Source: Palsa-506 sp963755815
Lineage (GTDB): Bacteria > Actinomycetota > Actinomycetes > Streptosporangiales > Streptosporangiaceae
Assembly: GCA_963755815.1 (NCBI GenBank)
Contig: CAVWLF010000016.1
Location: forward strand, 1 to 64,000
Direction of reading: 5' to 3'
Length of the DNA: 64,000 bases
In this document: one piece after another, positions 42,390-51,278 of the stretch
Layout: each line of letters begins with the position of its first letter
Numbering within the stretch: position 1 is the stretch's first letter
The notes under the pieces: generated by a model
Seen by the model: only the letters and a program-made list of their open reading frames with translations
Told to the model about the DNA's origin: nothing
The model's database searches: none
Translations under genes and position numbers: made by a program

Positions 42390-43195
42390 CCGCGGTCTCC
42401 GCGCAGGGCCGGGTGCGAGCCCGCCGTGACCAGGTCGGCGACCGCTGACCGCGGGTCTTTGCCGATCACCAGGCTCTCGCCGACCAGGACCGCGTCCGCT
42501 CCCGCGGCCGCGTAGGCGAGCAGGTCGTGCGGCCCGCGGACCCCGGATTCCGCGATCTTCACGATCCCGTCCGGGATCCGGGGGGCGATCCGCCCGAACA
42601 CGCCCCGGTCGACCTCCAGCGTGGCCAGGTTCCGCGCGTTCACGCCGATGACCTTCGCTCCCGCGTCCACCGCGCGGTCAAGCTCGTCCGCCGCGTGTAT
42701 CTCGACCAGCGGAACCAGGCCGATCGATACCGCCCGCTCGACCAGGGAGACCAGCGCGTTCTGCTCCAGCGCGGCCACGATCAGCAGCACCATGTCGGCA
42801 CCGTAGGCCCGTGCTTCCCAGAGCTGGTAGGAACTGACCACGAAATCCTTGCGGAGCAGCGGCACCCGGACCGCGGCCCGGACGGCGGCGAGATCCTCCA
42901 GGCTGCCGCCGAACCGGCGCGGCTCGGTCAGCACGCTGATCACGCGGGCGCCGCCGGCCTCGTAGTCGACCGCCAGCGCGGCCGGATCGGCGATCGCGGC
43001 CAGCTCGCCCCGGGACGGGCTGGCCCGCTTGACCTCGGCGATCACGGCCACGTCCGCGCCCTTGAGGGCGGCGAGCACGTCAGCCGGTGACGCGGCCCGG
43101 CACACGGCCTCTTTCAGGCGCTCAAGCGGCACCTGCCGCTGACGCGTGATGAGGTCGGCGCGGACTCCGTCGAGGATCTCGTCGAGCACGCTCAC
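42386..43195 (-). CDS. trpC: Indole-3-glycerol phosphate synthase
   Basis: The 269-aa TIM barrel performs ring closure to indole-3-glycerol phosphate. VIAEVKRASPSRG (about residues 51-63) carries the catalytic Lys, LLRKDFVVSSYQLWEA the second Lys, and GVNARNLATLEVD and AESGVRGPHD the later active-site residues. GTG 43195 leads a tightly coupled trpC-trpB-trpA unit. No Trp-rich leader peptide or attenuator is visible upstream, and trpD/trpE are not nearby. Confidence 0.95.
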   Translation of the reverse strand: MSVLDEILDGVRADLITRQRQVPLERLKEAVCRAASPADVLAALKGADVAVIAEVKRASPSRGELAAIADPAALAVDYEAGGARVISVLTEPRRFGGSLEDLAAVRAAVRVPLLRKDFVVSSYQLWEARAYGADMVLLIVAALEQNALVSLVERAVSIGLVPLVEIHAADELDRAVDAGAKVIGVNARNLATLEVDRGVFGRIAPRIPDGIVKIAESGVRGPHDLLAYAAAGADAVLVGESLVIGKDPRSAVADLVTAGSHPALRGDRG

Positions 43196-43292
43196 GCGGT
43201 TCTACCGCCCCTTTGGATGGGATGCCTAACGTTCCCCGATGGTACCGAGCGGGCCGGAAGCACTCGCATGCCCCCCTGCGAGGCGGCCGATG

Positions 43293-43778
43293 TCAGCTCG
43301 CGGTACCGCCGTCGAGCGCGCCATCGGGGGCGTCCGTCCGGCCGGTCTCGCTGAGCCCTGGCCGGCCGCGTCCGGGCTGGCCGGTGAAGGCCCGCGCGAC
43401 CGCCGGATGGAGCAAGGTGCCGAGGGCGGCGATGGCAAAGAGCGTGCCGCCGAGGTAGCGGGAGCTGAAGAACCGGAACAGGCCGAACAAGATGAAGGCG
43501 GTCTCGAAGGCGATGGCCAGGATCCAGCCCGCGTGGGTACCCGACCGCACCACCAGGACCAGCCCCCACAGCGCGGCCACCAGCAGCAGCGTGATGACGA
43601 TCGAGGGCAGGTGGCGGCGGCTGTACGGCAGTCCGATCGCCGCGGCCACCGCGGCCTGCGCGATAACCAGCCGCGTCACCAGCCTGACCAGCTCATGCGA
43701 CGGTCCGGCGCCCGGGCCGCGGCGCTGAGCCAGGCGGGCCGGGCCAGGGGATGCTGCGCGCTCCACCCGGCTCACCAC
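43293..43778 (-). CDS. Four-helix integral membrane protein
   Basis: The 161-aa protein has four probable membrane helices (about residues 33-48, 60-78, 84-104 and 109-128) between a basic N-terminus and a polar Gly/Thr/Asp-rich C-terminus. Small unnamed membrane proteins of this kind are found beside trp genes in many actinobacteria. It lies between TIGR02234 and trpC on the same strand and is likely co-transcribed. Function unknown. Confidence 0.65.
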   Translation of the reverse strand: MVSRVERAASPGPARLAQRRGPGAGPSHELVRLVTRLVIAQAAVAAAIGLPYSRRHLPSIVITLLLVAALWGLVLVVRSGTHAGWILAIAFETAFILFGLFRFFSSRYLGGTLFAIAALGTLLHPAVARAFTGQPGRGRPGLSETGRTDAPDGALDGGTAS

Positions 43779-43876
43779 TCACCTCCACGGTCCTGTCGTC
43801 ACCACCACGATGCCCGGCCGCGGCGGGACTGCTCATCCGGGTCATTTGAGCGTAACCCGGCGTGCGCCAGCGTCCG

Positions 43877-44668
43877 CTATTCCCGCCGGACCTTATCCGC
43901 GGCCGGTTTCCGGTCCCGCTCCGCTGGTGTCCGGTCCCGGTCGTCCGGCCCGCCGTCGGTGGGATCCTCGCCCCGGCTGAGCGATTCCCAGATGGTAGCG
44001 GTGTCCCCGGCCGCCGGTACCCGGCGCGCCGCGCTGGCCGACGGCCGCGGCCGGGCCCGATCCGGCGGTTCGTACCGGCTGGACATCACCGGCCAGGTCC
44101 TCCCCCGCCAGGCCACCAGCACTCCGGCCGCGACGACGGCCGCCGCCCCGGCCAGCGCGAGCGCGCGCCCCGGCAGGCTGGTCATGACCACATGCGCCGG
44201 GAACCCGGCAATGGGCGGCGCGCCGCCCTGGGCGCCGCCCGCCGCGGCGGAGCCGGTGGTGACCGAACCCGCGGTGCCCCCGGAGCCCGCGCCACCCGGC
44301 GACCCGGCCTGGCCGGCCACCGCGGCGATCGCGTCCGCCGCGGTGAGGGGCAGGCTCACCGCCACCGCGATGCCCACGCCGAACCCGGCCAGCACCAGCC
44401 CGACCAGCACGCGCACCCGGCCGCGGGTGGCCAGCACGGCCGCCAGGCTGGCCAGCGCGGCCACCGCCAGCGCACCAGCGGCCGGCACGAGGTCCTGGCC
44501 GGTGACCCGGACATCGCTACCGGGCAGCGGCCGCGGGGCCGCCGTCCGCACATGCGCCCAGCCCTGCCGGACGGCCAGGAACACCAGGCCGGCGCCGACC
44601 AGGCCAAGCAGGCCCGTGAGCATCATCTCGCGGCGCGGGGAGAGACCGCGGATCCGGCTCGCGCCCAT
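43877..44668 (-). CDS. Trp-region conserved membrane protein (TIGR02234)
   Basis: The 263-aa protein has four membrane helices: about residues 15-34, 60-80, 85-108 and, after a Gly/Ala/Ser-rich extracytoplasmic loop, 165-188. It has a long charged C-terminal tail. The layout (LTGLLGLVGAGLVFLAVRQGW, then VPAAGALAVAALA and the final WRGRTWPVMSSRYEPP) matches the actinobacterial Trp-operon membrane protein family, which usually sits between trpE and trpC. ATG 44668 has GGAGGG about 7 bases upstream. Here trpE is missing, as the next gene is divergent. A role in Trp uptake or regulation has been guessed for the family but not shown. Confidence 0.82.
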   Translation of the reverse strand: MGASRIRGLSPRREMMLTGLLGLVGAGLVFLAVRQGWAHVRTAAPRPLPGSDVRVTGQDLVPAAGALAVAALASLAAVLATRGRVRVLVGLVLAGFGVGIAVAVSLPLTAADAIAAVAGQAGSPGGAGSGGTAGSVTTGSAAAGGAQGGAPPIAGFPAHVVMTSLPGRALALAGAAAVVAAGVLVAWRGRTWPVMSSRYEPPDRARPRPSASAARRVPAAGDTATIWESLSRGEDPTDGGPDDRDRTPAERDRKPAADKVRRE

Positions 44669-44833
44669 CGTGCTCCCTCCGTGGCCGTACCGGCACCGTA
44701 TCCCCCGCGCCATCGGCGGACGCCGCCAGGATAGGCCGAATGGCGGCCGGATATGCCCTGGTCGCCGACGGCGCTCGCGGCTTAGGCACTGCGCGCCATT
44801 CCGCCGCGCCGGAGCGTGACCTACGATCACCGG

Positions 44834-45493
44834 ATGAGGTATGCCCGGGATGAACGCGCCGCCATCTGCGCGCTGCTGGACGAGACAGGCCCCGCCGCGC
44901 CCACCTTGTGCGAGGGCTGGACCACCCTCGACCTCGCCGCCCACCTGGTGCTGCGGGAGCACCGGCCGGATGCGGGCGCGGGCATGCTCGGCGGGCCGCT
45001 GGCCGGTCACACCCGGCGGGTGCAGGCCACGATCACGCGGCGGAATCCCTACCCGCGCCTGGTCGAGCTGATCAGGAACGGCCCGCCACGCTTCTCCATG
45101 TTCGGGATTCCCGGCGTGGACGAGCGGGCCAACGTGGTGGAGTTCTTCGTGCACCATGAGGATGTGCGCCGGGCGCAGCCGGGCTGGGAGCCGCGGGACA
45201 CTGACCGGGGCCTGGCCGAGGCGCTCTGGCTGCGGCTGAAGATGGCCAGGATGATCCTGCGCAAGTCACCGGTCGGAGTCGAGTTCGTCCGGTCGGACGA
45301 GCCGGGGCCGGCCCGCTCGGGTACGCCGAGCATCCGGATGACCGCCAACGGCCGCACGCCCGTCGTTACCGTCACGGGCCCCCCGGCCGAGCTGACGCTG
45401 TGGGCCCTCGGCCGGACGGCCGCGGCCAGGGTCAGGCTCGACGGCAGCGAGGCTGATGTCAGCGCGCTCAGCGCGGCCCGGAGGCATATCTGA
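44834..45493 (+). CDS. TIGR03085 family protein (maleylpyruvate isomerase/DinB-like fold)
   Basis: The 219-aa protein has the mycothiol-dependent maleylpyruvate isomerase N-terminal fold: ERAAICALLDETGPAAPTLC at residues 7-26, GWTTLDLAAHLVLREHRPDA with the metal-site His, and EFFVHHEDVRRAQPGW in the middle. These residues typify TIGR03085. Such proteins may use mycothiol and a divalent metal in S-transfer or isomerisation reactions. The substrate is unknown. ATG 44834 is preferred over an upstream start at 44816, which would only add MTYDHR. It is divergent from TIGR02234 and converges with the phosphoesterase. Confidence 0.85.
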   Translation: MRYARDERAAICALLDETGPAAPTLCEGWTTLDLAAHLVLREHRPDAGAGMLGGPLAGHTRRVQATITRRNPYPRLVELIRNGPPRFSMFGIPGVDERANVVEFFVHHEDVRRAQPGWEPRDTDRGLAEALWLRLKMARMILRKSPVGVEFVRSDEPGPARSGTPSIRMTANGRTPVVTVTGPPAELTLWALGRTAAARVRLDGSEADVSALSAARRHI

Positions 45494-45499
45494 GCCAGC

Positions 45500-45535
45500 C
45501 CGGCCGCCCGGGAGGCACATCCCGGGACCGGCCGG
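45500..45535. terminator. Long shared hairpin between convergent genes
   Basis: CCGGCCG plus CCCGGGA (45500-45513) pairs with TCCCGGG and CGGCCGG (45520-45535) with only a two-base bulge, around a 6-base loop. It fills the space between the TIGR03085 and phosphoesterase stops. Confidence 0.6.
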
Positions 45536-45536
45536 C

Positions 45537-47198
45537 TTACCCCGCCGCGACGCGGTCCAGCGGGAACGGCGGCACCAGCCGGAGTTCGGTGTTGCGATCG
45601 GCGGCCACGCCGGACCGGGCCGATTCGGCGCCGCCGAAGGGAACGTTGGCCGCCAGTTCCCGGTGCAGCGAGGCGAGGTCGTCGATGGTCTCCAGCGACC
45701 GGGGAGCGACCGGGGTGTCGTGGTCAACCATGGTGCAGACGATGGACAGGCTGGCGCCAGTGTCGATGAGCTCGACCAGCCGGGCCTGGCATGGCCAGTC
45801 GATGATGGCGCAGGTGGTGACCTCCCAGAATCCCCGCGCCGGGTCGGCCGGGTCCCGGCGCGCGCGCACGGCGTTGATGTGCGTATGACCGTTCAGCCAC
45901 AGCACGACGTTGGGGAAGCGGTGCAGTAGCGCGAGCAGCTCGGGCGAGCCGAGCGGAGGGCGGTCGTCGGCCCCCGCGGACCTGCACCGCGTGTTGGTGA
46001 GCGTGTCTATCCCGTGGTGCGAGAAGACGATGACCAGGCGATCATCGCGGCCGGTGCGCACTTCCCGCCCGTCGGCTCCGCGGTAGGCCGAGTGCACCTC
46101 GGCCAGCCGCGCTTCGAGCCATCGCGCCTGATCACGGTCGACGCATCCGGCCGCTCCCCCGGCGAGGCAGTTAGTGTCCAGCGCGATCAGCCGGGCGGCC
46201 GGCGTGTCATGCACGTAATACGCCGTGCCATCGAGCCGGTTCTGCTCGCTGAAGCCGTGCCCGAACGGGCGGGCGCCGGAGCGGAAATGCGCCTCGACGA
46301 AGTCCCGCCTGGTAATCGGCCGACGGCCGGGATCGGCGGTGACGGCCCGGACCGGGCCGGCCATGAAGGCCTCGGGCGCCTCGGTGAACAGCTCCAGCGC
46401 GCGATCATGGTCGAAGCCGGCCGGCAGCCCCATCGGCTTGCTGCCGCCGACGAGCGCTTCCGCGAGGCCCGGGGTCACCCTCCCGACGCCCTGGTTGAGC
46501 GCCTCGTGATTGCCGAAGCAGGAGAGCCAGGGGACGCGCAGCCCGGTGGCGGAGAACTCCCGCATCGCCTGCCGCAGCAGCCCCGGGTGATACGGGAAGC
46601 CGAACTCGCGCCGGAAGATGTCGTCACCATCCGGACCCGGGCCGTCCGGCTTCCAGAAGATGTCGTCGGGCCAGTCCGGCGACTGAACCCCCTGATAGCC
46701 GGGCCCGCCGGATTCGGGCCGCACCGGCCCGCCGTCGAACAGCGCGAGGAAGTTCTGCATCTCGTTCCATTGCGCGTTGTCGATCGCGTCGCCCGTGGTC
46801 ACGGCCAGCTGGGGCGGCGCCCCGGTGACCGGGCCGAGGGCGGCGTTGAGCGTGCGCAGCGTGGCGTCCACCGCGTGCGCGGTGAGTGCCTCCTGGGGCC
46901 GCTGCACCGGCACGATCTCGGCGTACCTCGGATCGGCGAAGTACCGGTTGAGGAATTCGAACCGCGTTGGCGACTGGACATCGGCCAGCTGCAGGTCCGT
47001 GACGTGAGCCAGGCAGAGCAGCGGCCGGCCGGATCGCAGCCGCGGCCCGGGTTCCGGCCCGCCGAATTCCGCGCGCACCAGGTGCGGCTCGCCGGCGATG
47101 ATCTCGACCGCCCGGTAGGGCGCGCTGGCGCCGCGGCGCAGCACCGCCCCCGGGCCCAGGCGGCGATCGGTGGTCAGCGGCGGGCGCCGCCTGCTCAC
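45537..47198 (-). CDS. Metallophosphoesterase, TIGR03767-like, without export signal
   Basis: The 553-aa calcineurin-like phosphoesterase has widely spaced motifs: HVTDLQLADVQSP (Asp68; Gln70 where DxH is usual), GDAIDNAQWNEMQNF, CFGNHE, FSHHGIDTL and LNGHTHIN. This arrangement fits the actinobacterial PPA1498/TIGR03767 family, whose members generally carry a Tat signal. Here the protein starts MSRRRPPLTTD with no hydrophobic stretch, so it should stay in the cytoplasm. Its GTG overlaps the stop of the importer ATPase (GTGA), making it the last gene of the ABC operon and suggesting that it hydrolyses a phosphomonoester or diester brought in by the transporter. Substrate unproven. Confidence 0.85.
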   Translation of the reverse strand: MSRRRPPLTTDRRLGPGAVLRRGASAPYRAVEIIAGEPHLVRAEFGGPEPGPRLRSGRPLLCLAHVTDLQLADVQSPTRFEFLNRYFADPRYAEIVPVQRPQEALTAHAVDATLRTLNAALGPVTGAPPQLAVTTGDAIDNAQWNEMQNFLALFDGGPVRPESGGPGYQGVQSPDWPDDIFWKPDGPGPDGDDIFRREFGFPYHPGLLRQAMREFSATGLRVPWLSCFGNHEALNQGVGRVTPGLAEALVGGSKPMGLPAGFDHDRALELFTEAPEAFMAGPVRAVTADPGRRPITRRDFVEAHFRSGARPFGHGFSEQNRLDGTAYYVHDTPAARLIALDTNCLAGGAAGCVDRDQARWLEARLAEVHSAYRGADGREVRTGRDDRLVIVFSHHGIDTLTNTRCRSAGADDRPPLGSPELLALLHRFPNVVLWLNGHTHINAVRARRDPADPARGFWEVTTCAIIDWPCQARLVELIDTGASLSIVCTMVDHDTPVAPRSLETIDDLASLHRELAANVPFGGAESARSGVAADRNTELRLVPPFPLDRVAAG

Positions 47199-48304
47199 GC
47201 CTCGCTCACGGCCGGTGAATCAGCGGAAACGAGCACCGGATCCGGCCGGATGGTCAGGGTAACCCGGCTGCCGGCCGGCAGCGCCGACGCGTCCGCCGTC
47301 GTTAGCTGGGCCAGGATCGTGGTGTCGCCCAGGTCCACGGTGACGCGGCTCAGCGCCCCCAGGAACGTGGCGGCGATGACCGTGCCGGTCAGCGGCCCCG
47401 AGTCGCCCGAGCTGTCCGAGGCCAGCGTGACCGCCTCCGGCCGGACCAGCGCGATGGCCGGCCCGGGCGGGGTTGAGAGGTCCACCAGCGGGAGATCGCG
47501 TCCCCGCACCGTCACCGTCTGGCCGCTGACCGTGCCGGCCAGCCGGTTGGAGAGGCCGACGAACTCGGCCACGAACGCAGTCGCCGGGCGCGAGTAGACC
47601 TCGGTCGGCGGGGCGAGCTGCTCGATGTGGCCGGCCCGCATCACGCCGACCCGATCCGCGATGGCCAGCGCCTCCTCCTGATCGTGGGTCACGAACAGCG
47701 TGGTAATGCCCACCTCAAGCTGGATCCGGCGGATCTCGTCCCGCAACTGCGCCCGGACCTTGGCATCCAGCGCGGAGAGCGGCTCATCGAGCAGCAGCAC
47801 CTGCGGCTGGATGGCGAGCGCACGGGCCAGCGCGACCCGCTGCTGCTGCCCGCCGGAGATCTGGTGCGGGTACCGGTCCGCCTGCGCGGACAGGCCCACG
47901 AGCTCGAGCATCTCGATCGCCCGCCGGTTCCGCTTCTCCGTGCTGATCCGGCGCAGCCGCAGCCCGAAGGCCACGTTCTGCTGCGCCGTCATGTGCGGGA
48001 ACAGGGAGTACGCCTGGAACACCATTCCCATGTCGCGCTTGCTGGCCGGCAGCCGGGTGACATCCCGGCCGCCGACGGTGATATACCCGGCGTCGGCGTC
48101 CTCCAGCCCGGCGACCAGCCGCAGCGTAGTGGTCTTGCCGCAGCCCGACGGGCCGAGCAGCGCGATAAGCTCGCCGGCCTGCACGGTCAGGTCGAGCTTG
48201 TCCAGCGCGACGACCGGGCCGTAGTGGCGGCTCAGCCCTTCCATCCGCACCTCGACGGCGGTCCTGGCCGCGCCGTCCTGCGTGCTGGTCATTGGTGATG
48301 TCAC
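47195..48304 (-). CDS. ABC importer ATPase (PotA/FbpC/PhnT-like)
   Basis: The 369-aa ATPase has Walker A GPSGCGKTT (about residues 45-53), Q-loop MVFQAYSLFPHM, signature ISGGQQQR, Walker B VLLLDEPLSALD and the switch His in FVTHDQEEA, followed by a C-terminal TOBE region (IALVRPEAVTL). The closest groups import polyamines, ferric ion or 2-aminoethylphosphonate. GTG 48304 has a GAGG-like site about 10 bases upstream; ATG 48292 is the alternative. It is 10 bases after the permease and overlaps the phosphoesterase by 4, so all are one operon. Confidence 0.92.
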   Translation of the reverse strand: MTSPMTSTQDGAARTAVEVRMEGLSRHYGPVVALDKLDLTVQAGELIALLGPSGCGKTTTLRLVAGLEDADAGYITVGGRDVTRLPASKRDMGMVFQAYSLFPHMTAQQNVAFGLRLRRISTEKRNRRAIEMLELVGLSAQADRYPHQISGGQQQRVALARALAIQPQVLLLDEPLSALDAKVRAQLRDEIRRIQLEVGITTLFVTHDQEEALAIADRVGVMRAGHIEQLAPPTEVYSRPATAFVAEFVGLSNRLAGTVSGQTVTVRGRDLPLVDLSTPPGPAIALVRPEAVTLASDSSGDSGPLTGTVIAATFLGALSRVTVDLGDTTILAQLTTADASALPAGSRVTLTIRPDPVLVSADSPAVSEA

Positions 48305-48314
48305 GGGCACTACC

Positions 48315-49175
48315 TCATCCCCGGCCGCGGTCGCGACGGCGGCCAGCAAAGGACAGGAGCAACAGCAGGGCGAAGACGAACAGCAGCGCGGCAAGCGAGG
48401 TGGAGAAGATTACCGAGGCGTTCGGCGTGTTCCGGCTGATGGAAAATAGCTCCACCGACAGGTTCTGGTACAGCAGCAGGTAGCCGATGGTGAACTCGCC
48501 GAGCACCAGGGCGGAGGTCAGCACCATCGTGTTCAGGATCGCCTGCCACATGTTCGGCACGATCACCCGGACGATCACGGTGAACCAGCTGGCCCCGAGA
48601 CTGCGGGCGGCCTCGGACAGGGTAGTGACGTTTATCGCGGTCAGCCCGGCCGACAGCGCCCGGTAGGCGTAGGGCAGGGCCAGTATCACGTAGGCCCAGA
48701 ACAACATGAGCGCGGATATCTCGTGCCGCCGGATGTAGTTGTAGACCGGGGCGAGGCCGACCACCAGGCTGATCGCCGGGATGGTGAGCGGCAGCAGGCA
48801 GAGGAATTCAAAGGTGCGGCTGATCCACTGCACCCGCAGCCGGATCCAGATCATGGTCGGCACCAGCAGCACCAGCACGATAACGCAGGTGATGACGGCC
48901 AGTTCCAGCGAGATCTCGATAGCGGACAGCAGCGGCGGCGGGCCCTTGTAGGTCGCGATCTGCTTCCAGGCCGCGAGTGACCAGGAGCCGGGCGTCTTCC
49001 CTTCCAGCGAGAACCGGGCCAGCGCCAGCAGCGGCAGGACGAAGAAGAGCCCGAATACGGTGAAGACCAGGTAGCGGAACAGGTTCAGCCGCCGGCGCCG
49101 GCTGGCCTGCATGCCACGCGGGCGCCGGACCGGCTCGGCCAGGGACGACTCGCCCAGCGACGTTAGCGCAGCCAT
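48315..49175 (-). CDS. ABC importer permease, second subunit (PotC-like)
   Basis: The 286-aa protein has six membrane helices, the first at about residues 31-52 (FRYLVFTVFGLFFVLPLLAL). The cytoplasmic EAA loop (SEAARSLGASWFTVIVRVIVP) contacts the ATPase. It belongs to the BPD-type permeases of polyamine, iron and phosphonate importers. ATG 49175 overlaps the upstream permease by 13 bases. Further upstream the frame only continues into that gene. Confidence 0.9.
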   Translation of the reverse strand: MAALTSLGESSLAEPVRRPRGMQASRRRRLNLFRYLVFTVFGLFFVLPLLALARFSLEGKTPGSWSLAAWKQIATYKGPPPLLSAIEISLELAVITCVIVLVLLVPTMIWIRLRVQWISRTFEFLCLLPLTIPAISLVVGLAPVYNYIRRHEISALMLFWAYVILALPYAYRALSAGLTAINVTTLSEAARSLGASWFTVIVRVIVPNMWQAILNTMVLTSALVLGEFTIGYLLLYQNLSVELFSISRNTPNASVIFSTSLAALLFVFALLLLLSFAGRRRDRGRG

Positions 49176-50029
49176 CGTGATGCCCTCCGCTGCAGCAAGG
49201 CGTATAGCGTCATGATGATGGCCACCAGGATTATCATGCCCAGGGCGAGCACATCGGCGTAGTTGATATTGGACAGCCCGACCTCGCTGCTGAGGGAGGT
49301 GCTGATCTGCTGCGGCACGGTGTACGGGACCTGGCTCTCCCAGGCCTCGATCGTGGCGAAGGCGGACAGCGCGTTGGCGAACAGCAGCAGCGCCGAGCCG
49401 AGGAAAGCCGGGGCCAGCAGCGGGGCGCCGACGTGCCGCCAGTACTGCCACGCCGATGCGCCCAGGCTATCGGACGCCTCCCGCCACTGGATCTTCAGCC
49501 CGTCGATCGCGGGCATGAAGATCAGCACCATCAGCGGGATCTGGAAGTACATGTAGATCAGTGAGATGCCCCAGGGGAAGTTGAAGTACCAGCTGGCGTG
49601 AAACAGCAGGCCGGCCGGACCCAGCAGCGCCAGGAACGCGAACGCCAGCGTGACCCCGCCGAACTGGGCCAGGACGCCCGAGAAGGCCACATACAGCCGG
49701 CGCACCATGCCGTCGGGATTCCCGGTTGACACGGCATAGGCCAGAATTGCGCCGAACAGCGCCCCGCCCACCGCGGTGACCAGGCACAGCTTGAGCGAGC
49801 CGCTGAAGTAGGTGCGCACCAGCGGGTTGCCCAGCTCGGTGATGTTGGACAGCTGCCACGCGCCGCTCGGGTTCTTCAGCGCGTCGGTGATCACGATCCC
49901 GGTCGGCAGCACCAGGAAGACGCCGACGTAGGCGAAGAACGGCACCACACCGACCCAGCCGGGCACCGAAGGCCGGCGCCCGGCCCTCGCGGGCCGGGCG
50001 CCGGTCTCAGTCGTTGCAGCGACGGTCAC
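49163..50029 (-). CDS. ABC importer permease, first subunit (PotB-like)
   Basis: The 288-aa permease has six membrane helices, starting at about residue 25 (WVGVVPFFAYVGVFLVLP). The EAA loop is REASDSLGASAWQYWRHVGAP. It pairs with the second permease to form the channel of a type I importer. It lies 10 bases after the substrate-binding protein gene in the same operon. Confidence 0.9.
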   Translation of the reverse strand: MTVAATTETGARPARAGRRPSVPGWVGVVPFFAYVGVFLVLPTGIVITDALKNPSGAWQLSNITELGNPLVRTYFSGSLKLCLVTAVGGALFGAILAYAVSTGNPDGMVRRLYVAFSGVLAQFGGVTLAFAFLALLGPAGLLFHASWYFNFPWGISLIYMYFQIPLMVLIFMPAIDGLKIQWREASDSLGASAWQYWRHVGAPLLAPAFLGSALLLFANALSAFATIEAWESQVPYTVPQQISTSLSSEVGLSNINYADVLALGMIILVAIIMTLYALLQRRASRWLR

Positions 50030-50039
50030 GTTCCCCTCG

Positions 50040-51167
50040 CTAGCTCACGGCCTTGGCCCAGTTCGCCGCCAGGTAATTAGCGGCGGCGGTGGCCTGGGAC
50101 TGGGTGAGGAATACCGGCGTTCCGGAGACCGGCGGCAGCGCGGCGGCCGCCGTCTTGTCCAGGGAGCCGTTGGAGGTCATCGCGGCCTCCTCGACCGGCC
50201 GGGCGCCACCCTGCAGCCAGAGGTTCTGGCCGTCGGTCGCGCCCTGCGAGTAGAGGAATTCCTCCCACAGCCGGGCGGCGGCCGGGTGCGGCGCGCTCTT
50301 GTTGATGGCCTGGGTGTAGTACCCGCCCAGGACGGCGTTCGACGGCACGAACACCTTCCAGTTGGATCCCTGGCCCACGTAGGCCGGGAGGTTCAGGTAG
50401 TCCCAGTTGAATACGACCGGGGTGGTGCCCGCCTTGATCGAGGCGCCGGTCGCCGAGATCGGGGAGAAGTTACCGGCCTGCTTGAGCTTGTGGAAGAAGT
50501 CCACGCCCTTGGCGATGCTGTCCGCCGTTCCGCCTTCGGCCAGGTTCGCCATCATCACGCCGTTCAGGGCGGCGTTGGCCGAGGTCGGGTCCCCGTTCAG
50601 CGCGACCGCGTTCTTGAACTTCGGGCCGAGCAGCTGGTTCAGCGAGGTGATCGTCCCGAACTTGGTCGAGTTGTAGCCGATCGCCATGTAGCCGCCGTAG
50701 TCCTCGTACCACAGACCGTTCGACTGCTTCTGCGAAGCCGGGATGGAACTCCAGGTGCTGACCTTGTACGGCGTGAACAGGTTGGTGTTCACCAGCGCGA
50801 CGGACTGGCCGACGTCGACCACATCGGGCGCCGCGGAGGTGCCGTTCTCCTGCTTGATCGCGTTGACCTCTTGCTGGCTGGTGCCATCCGGGTTCGCCGA
50901 GTTGACCTTTATTCCGTAGGTCGTCGTGAACTGCTTGATGATGTTGCCGTAGTTTGCCCAGGTCGGCGGAAGGGCGATGACATTGAGCGTGCCCTCCTTC
51001 TTCGCCGCGGCGATCAGCTTGCTCATTCCGCCGCCGGCCGAGACCGAGGTGACCGTGGCCCAGTTAGTCCCGCCGCTAGCCGTCGAGCCACCCGACGACC
51101 CGCACCCGGCAGCGAGCAGCGCCAGGGCGCCAAGCCCGGCGAGCCCAATTCGATATGTCGACCTCAC
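50040..51167 (-). CDS. ABC importer substrate-binding lipoprotein
   Basis: The 375-aa protein starts with a lipoprotein signal (VRSTYRIGLAGLGALALLAAGC, lipobox Cys at residue 22) and a Ser/Gly linker. The mature part is a two-lobe binding protein of the PotD/AfuA/PhnS-like cluster (KLIAAAKKEGTLNVIALPPTW; DVVDVGQSVALVNTNLFTPY; the terminal QATAAANYLAANWAKAV). GTG 51167 follows AGGAGG by 8 bases. It is the first gene of the LacI-linked operon. The pocket residues do not let me name the ligand. Confidence 0.9.
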   Translation of the reverse strand: MRSTYRIGLAGLGALALLAAGCGSSGGSTASGGTNWATVTSVSAGGGMSKLIAAAKKEGTLNVIALPPTWANYGNIIKQFTTTYGIKVNSANPDGTSQQEVNAIKQENGTSAAPDVVDVGQSVALVNTNLFTPYKVSTWSSIPASQKQSNGLWYEDYGGYMAIGYNSTKFGTITSLNQLLGPKFKNAVALNGDPTSANAALNGVMMANLAEGGTADSIAKGVDFFHKLKQAGNFSPISATGASIKAGTTPVVFNWDYLNLPAYVGQGSNWKVFVPSNAVLGGYYTQAINKSAPHPAAARLWEEFLYSQGATDGQNLWLQGGARPVEEAAMTSNGSLDKTAAAALPPVSGTPVFLTQSQATAAANYLAANWAKAVS

Positions 51168-51278
51168 GCGAATGCCTCCTGTCAACGTCCCCATCCCCGG
51201 CTGTCCGTGCAAAGGCCATGACATAGCAATGCCGGGAGGTTGACTGGCCTCCCGCCAATGGCCATTCGGCCCAAATGC

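Noticed and set aside
43195..43270. A 25-codon frame (from about 43269) ending at the trpC GTG as a Trp leader peptide
   Set aside because: It contains no Trp codons and no attenuator-like stem pair is visible.
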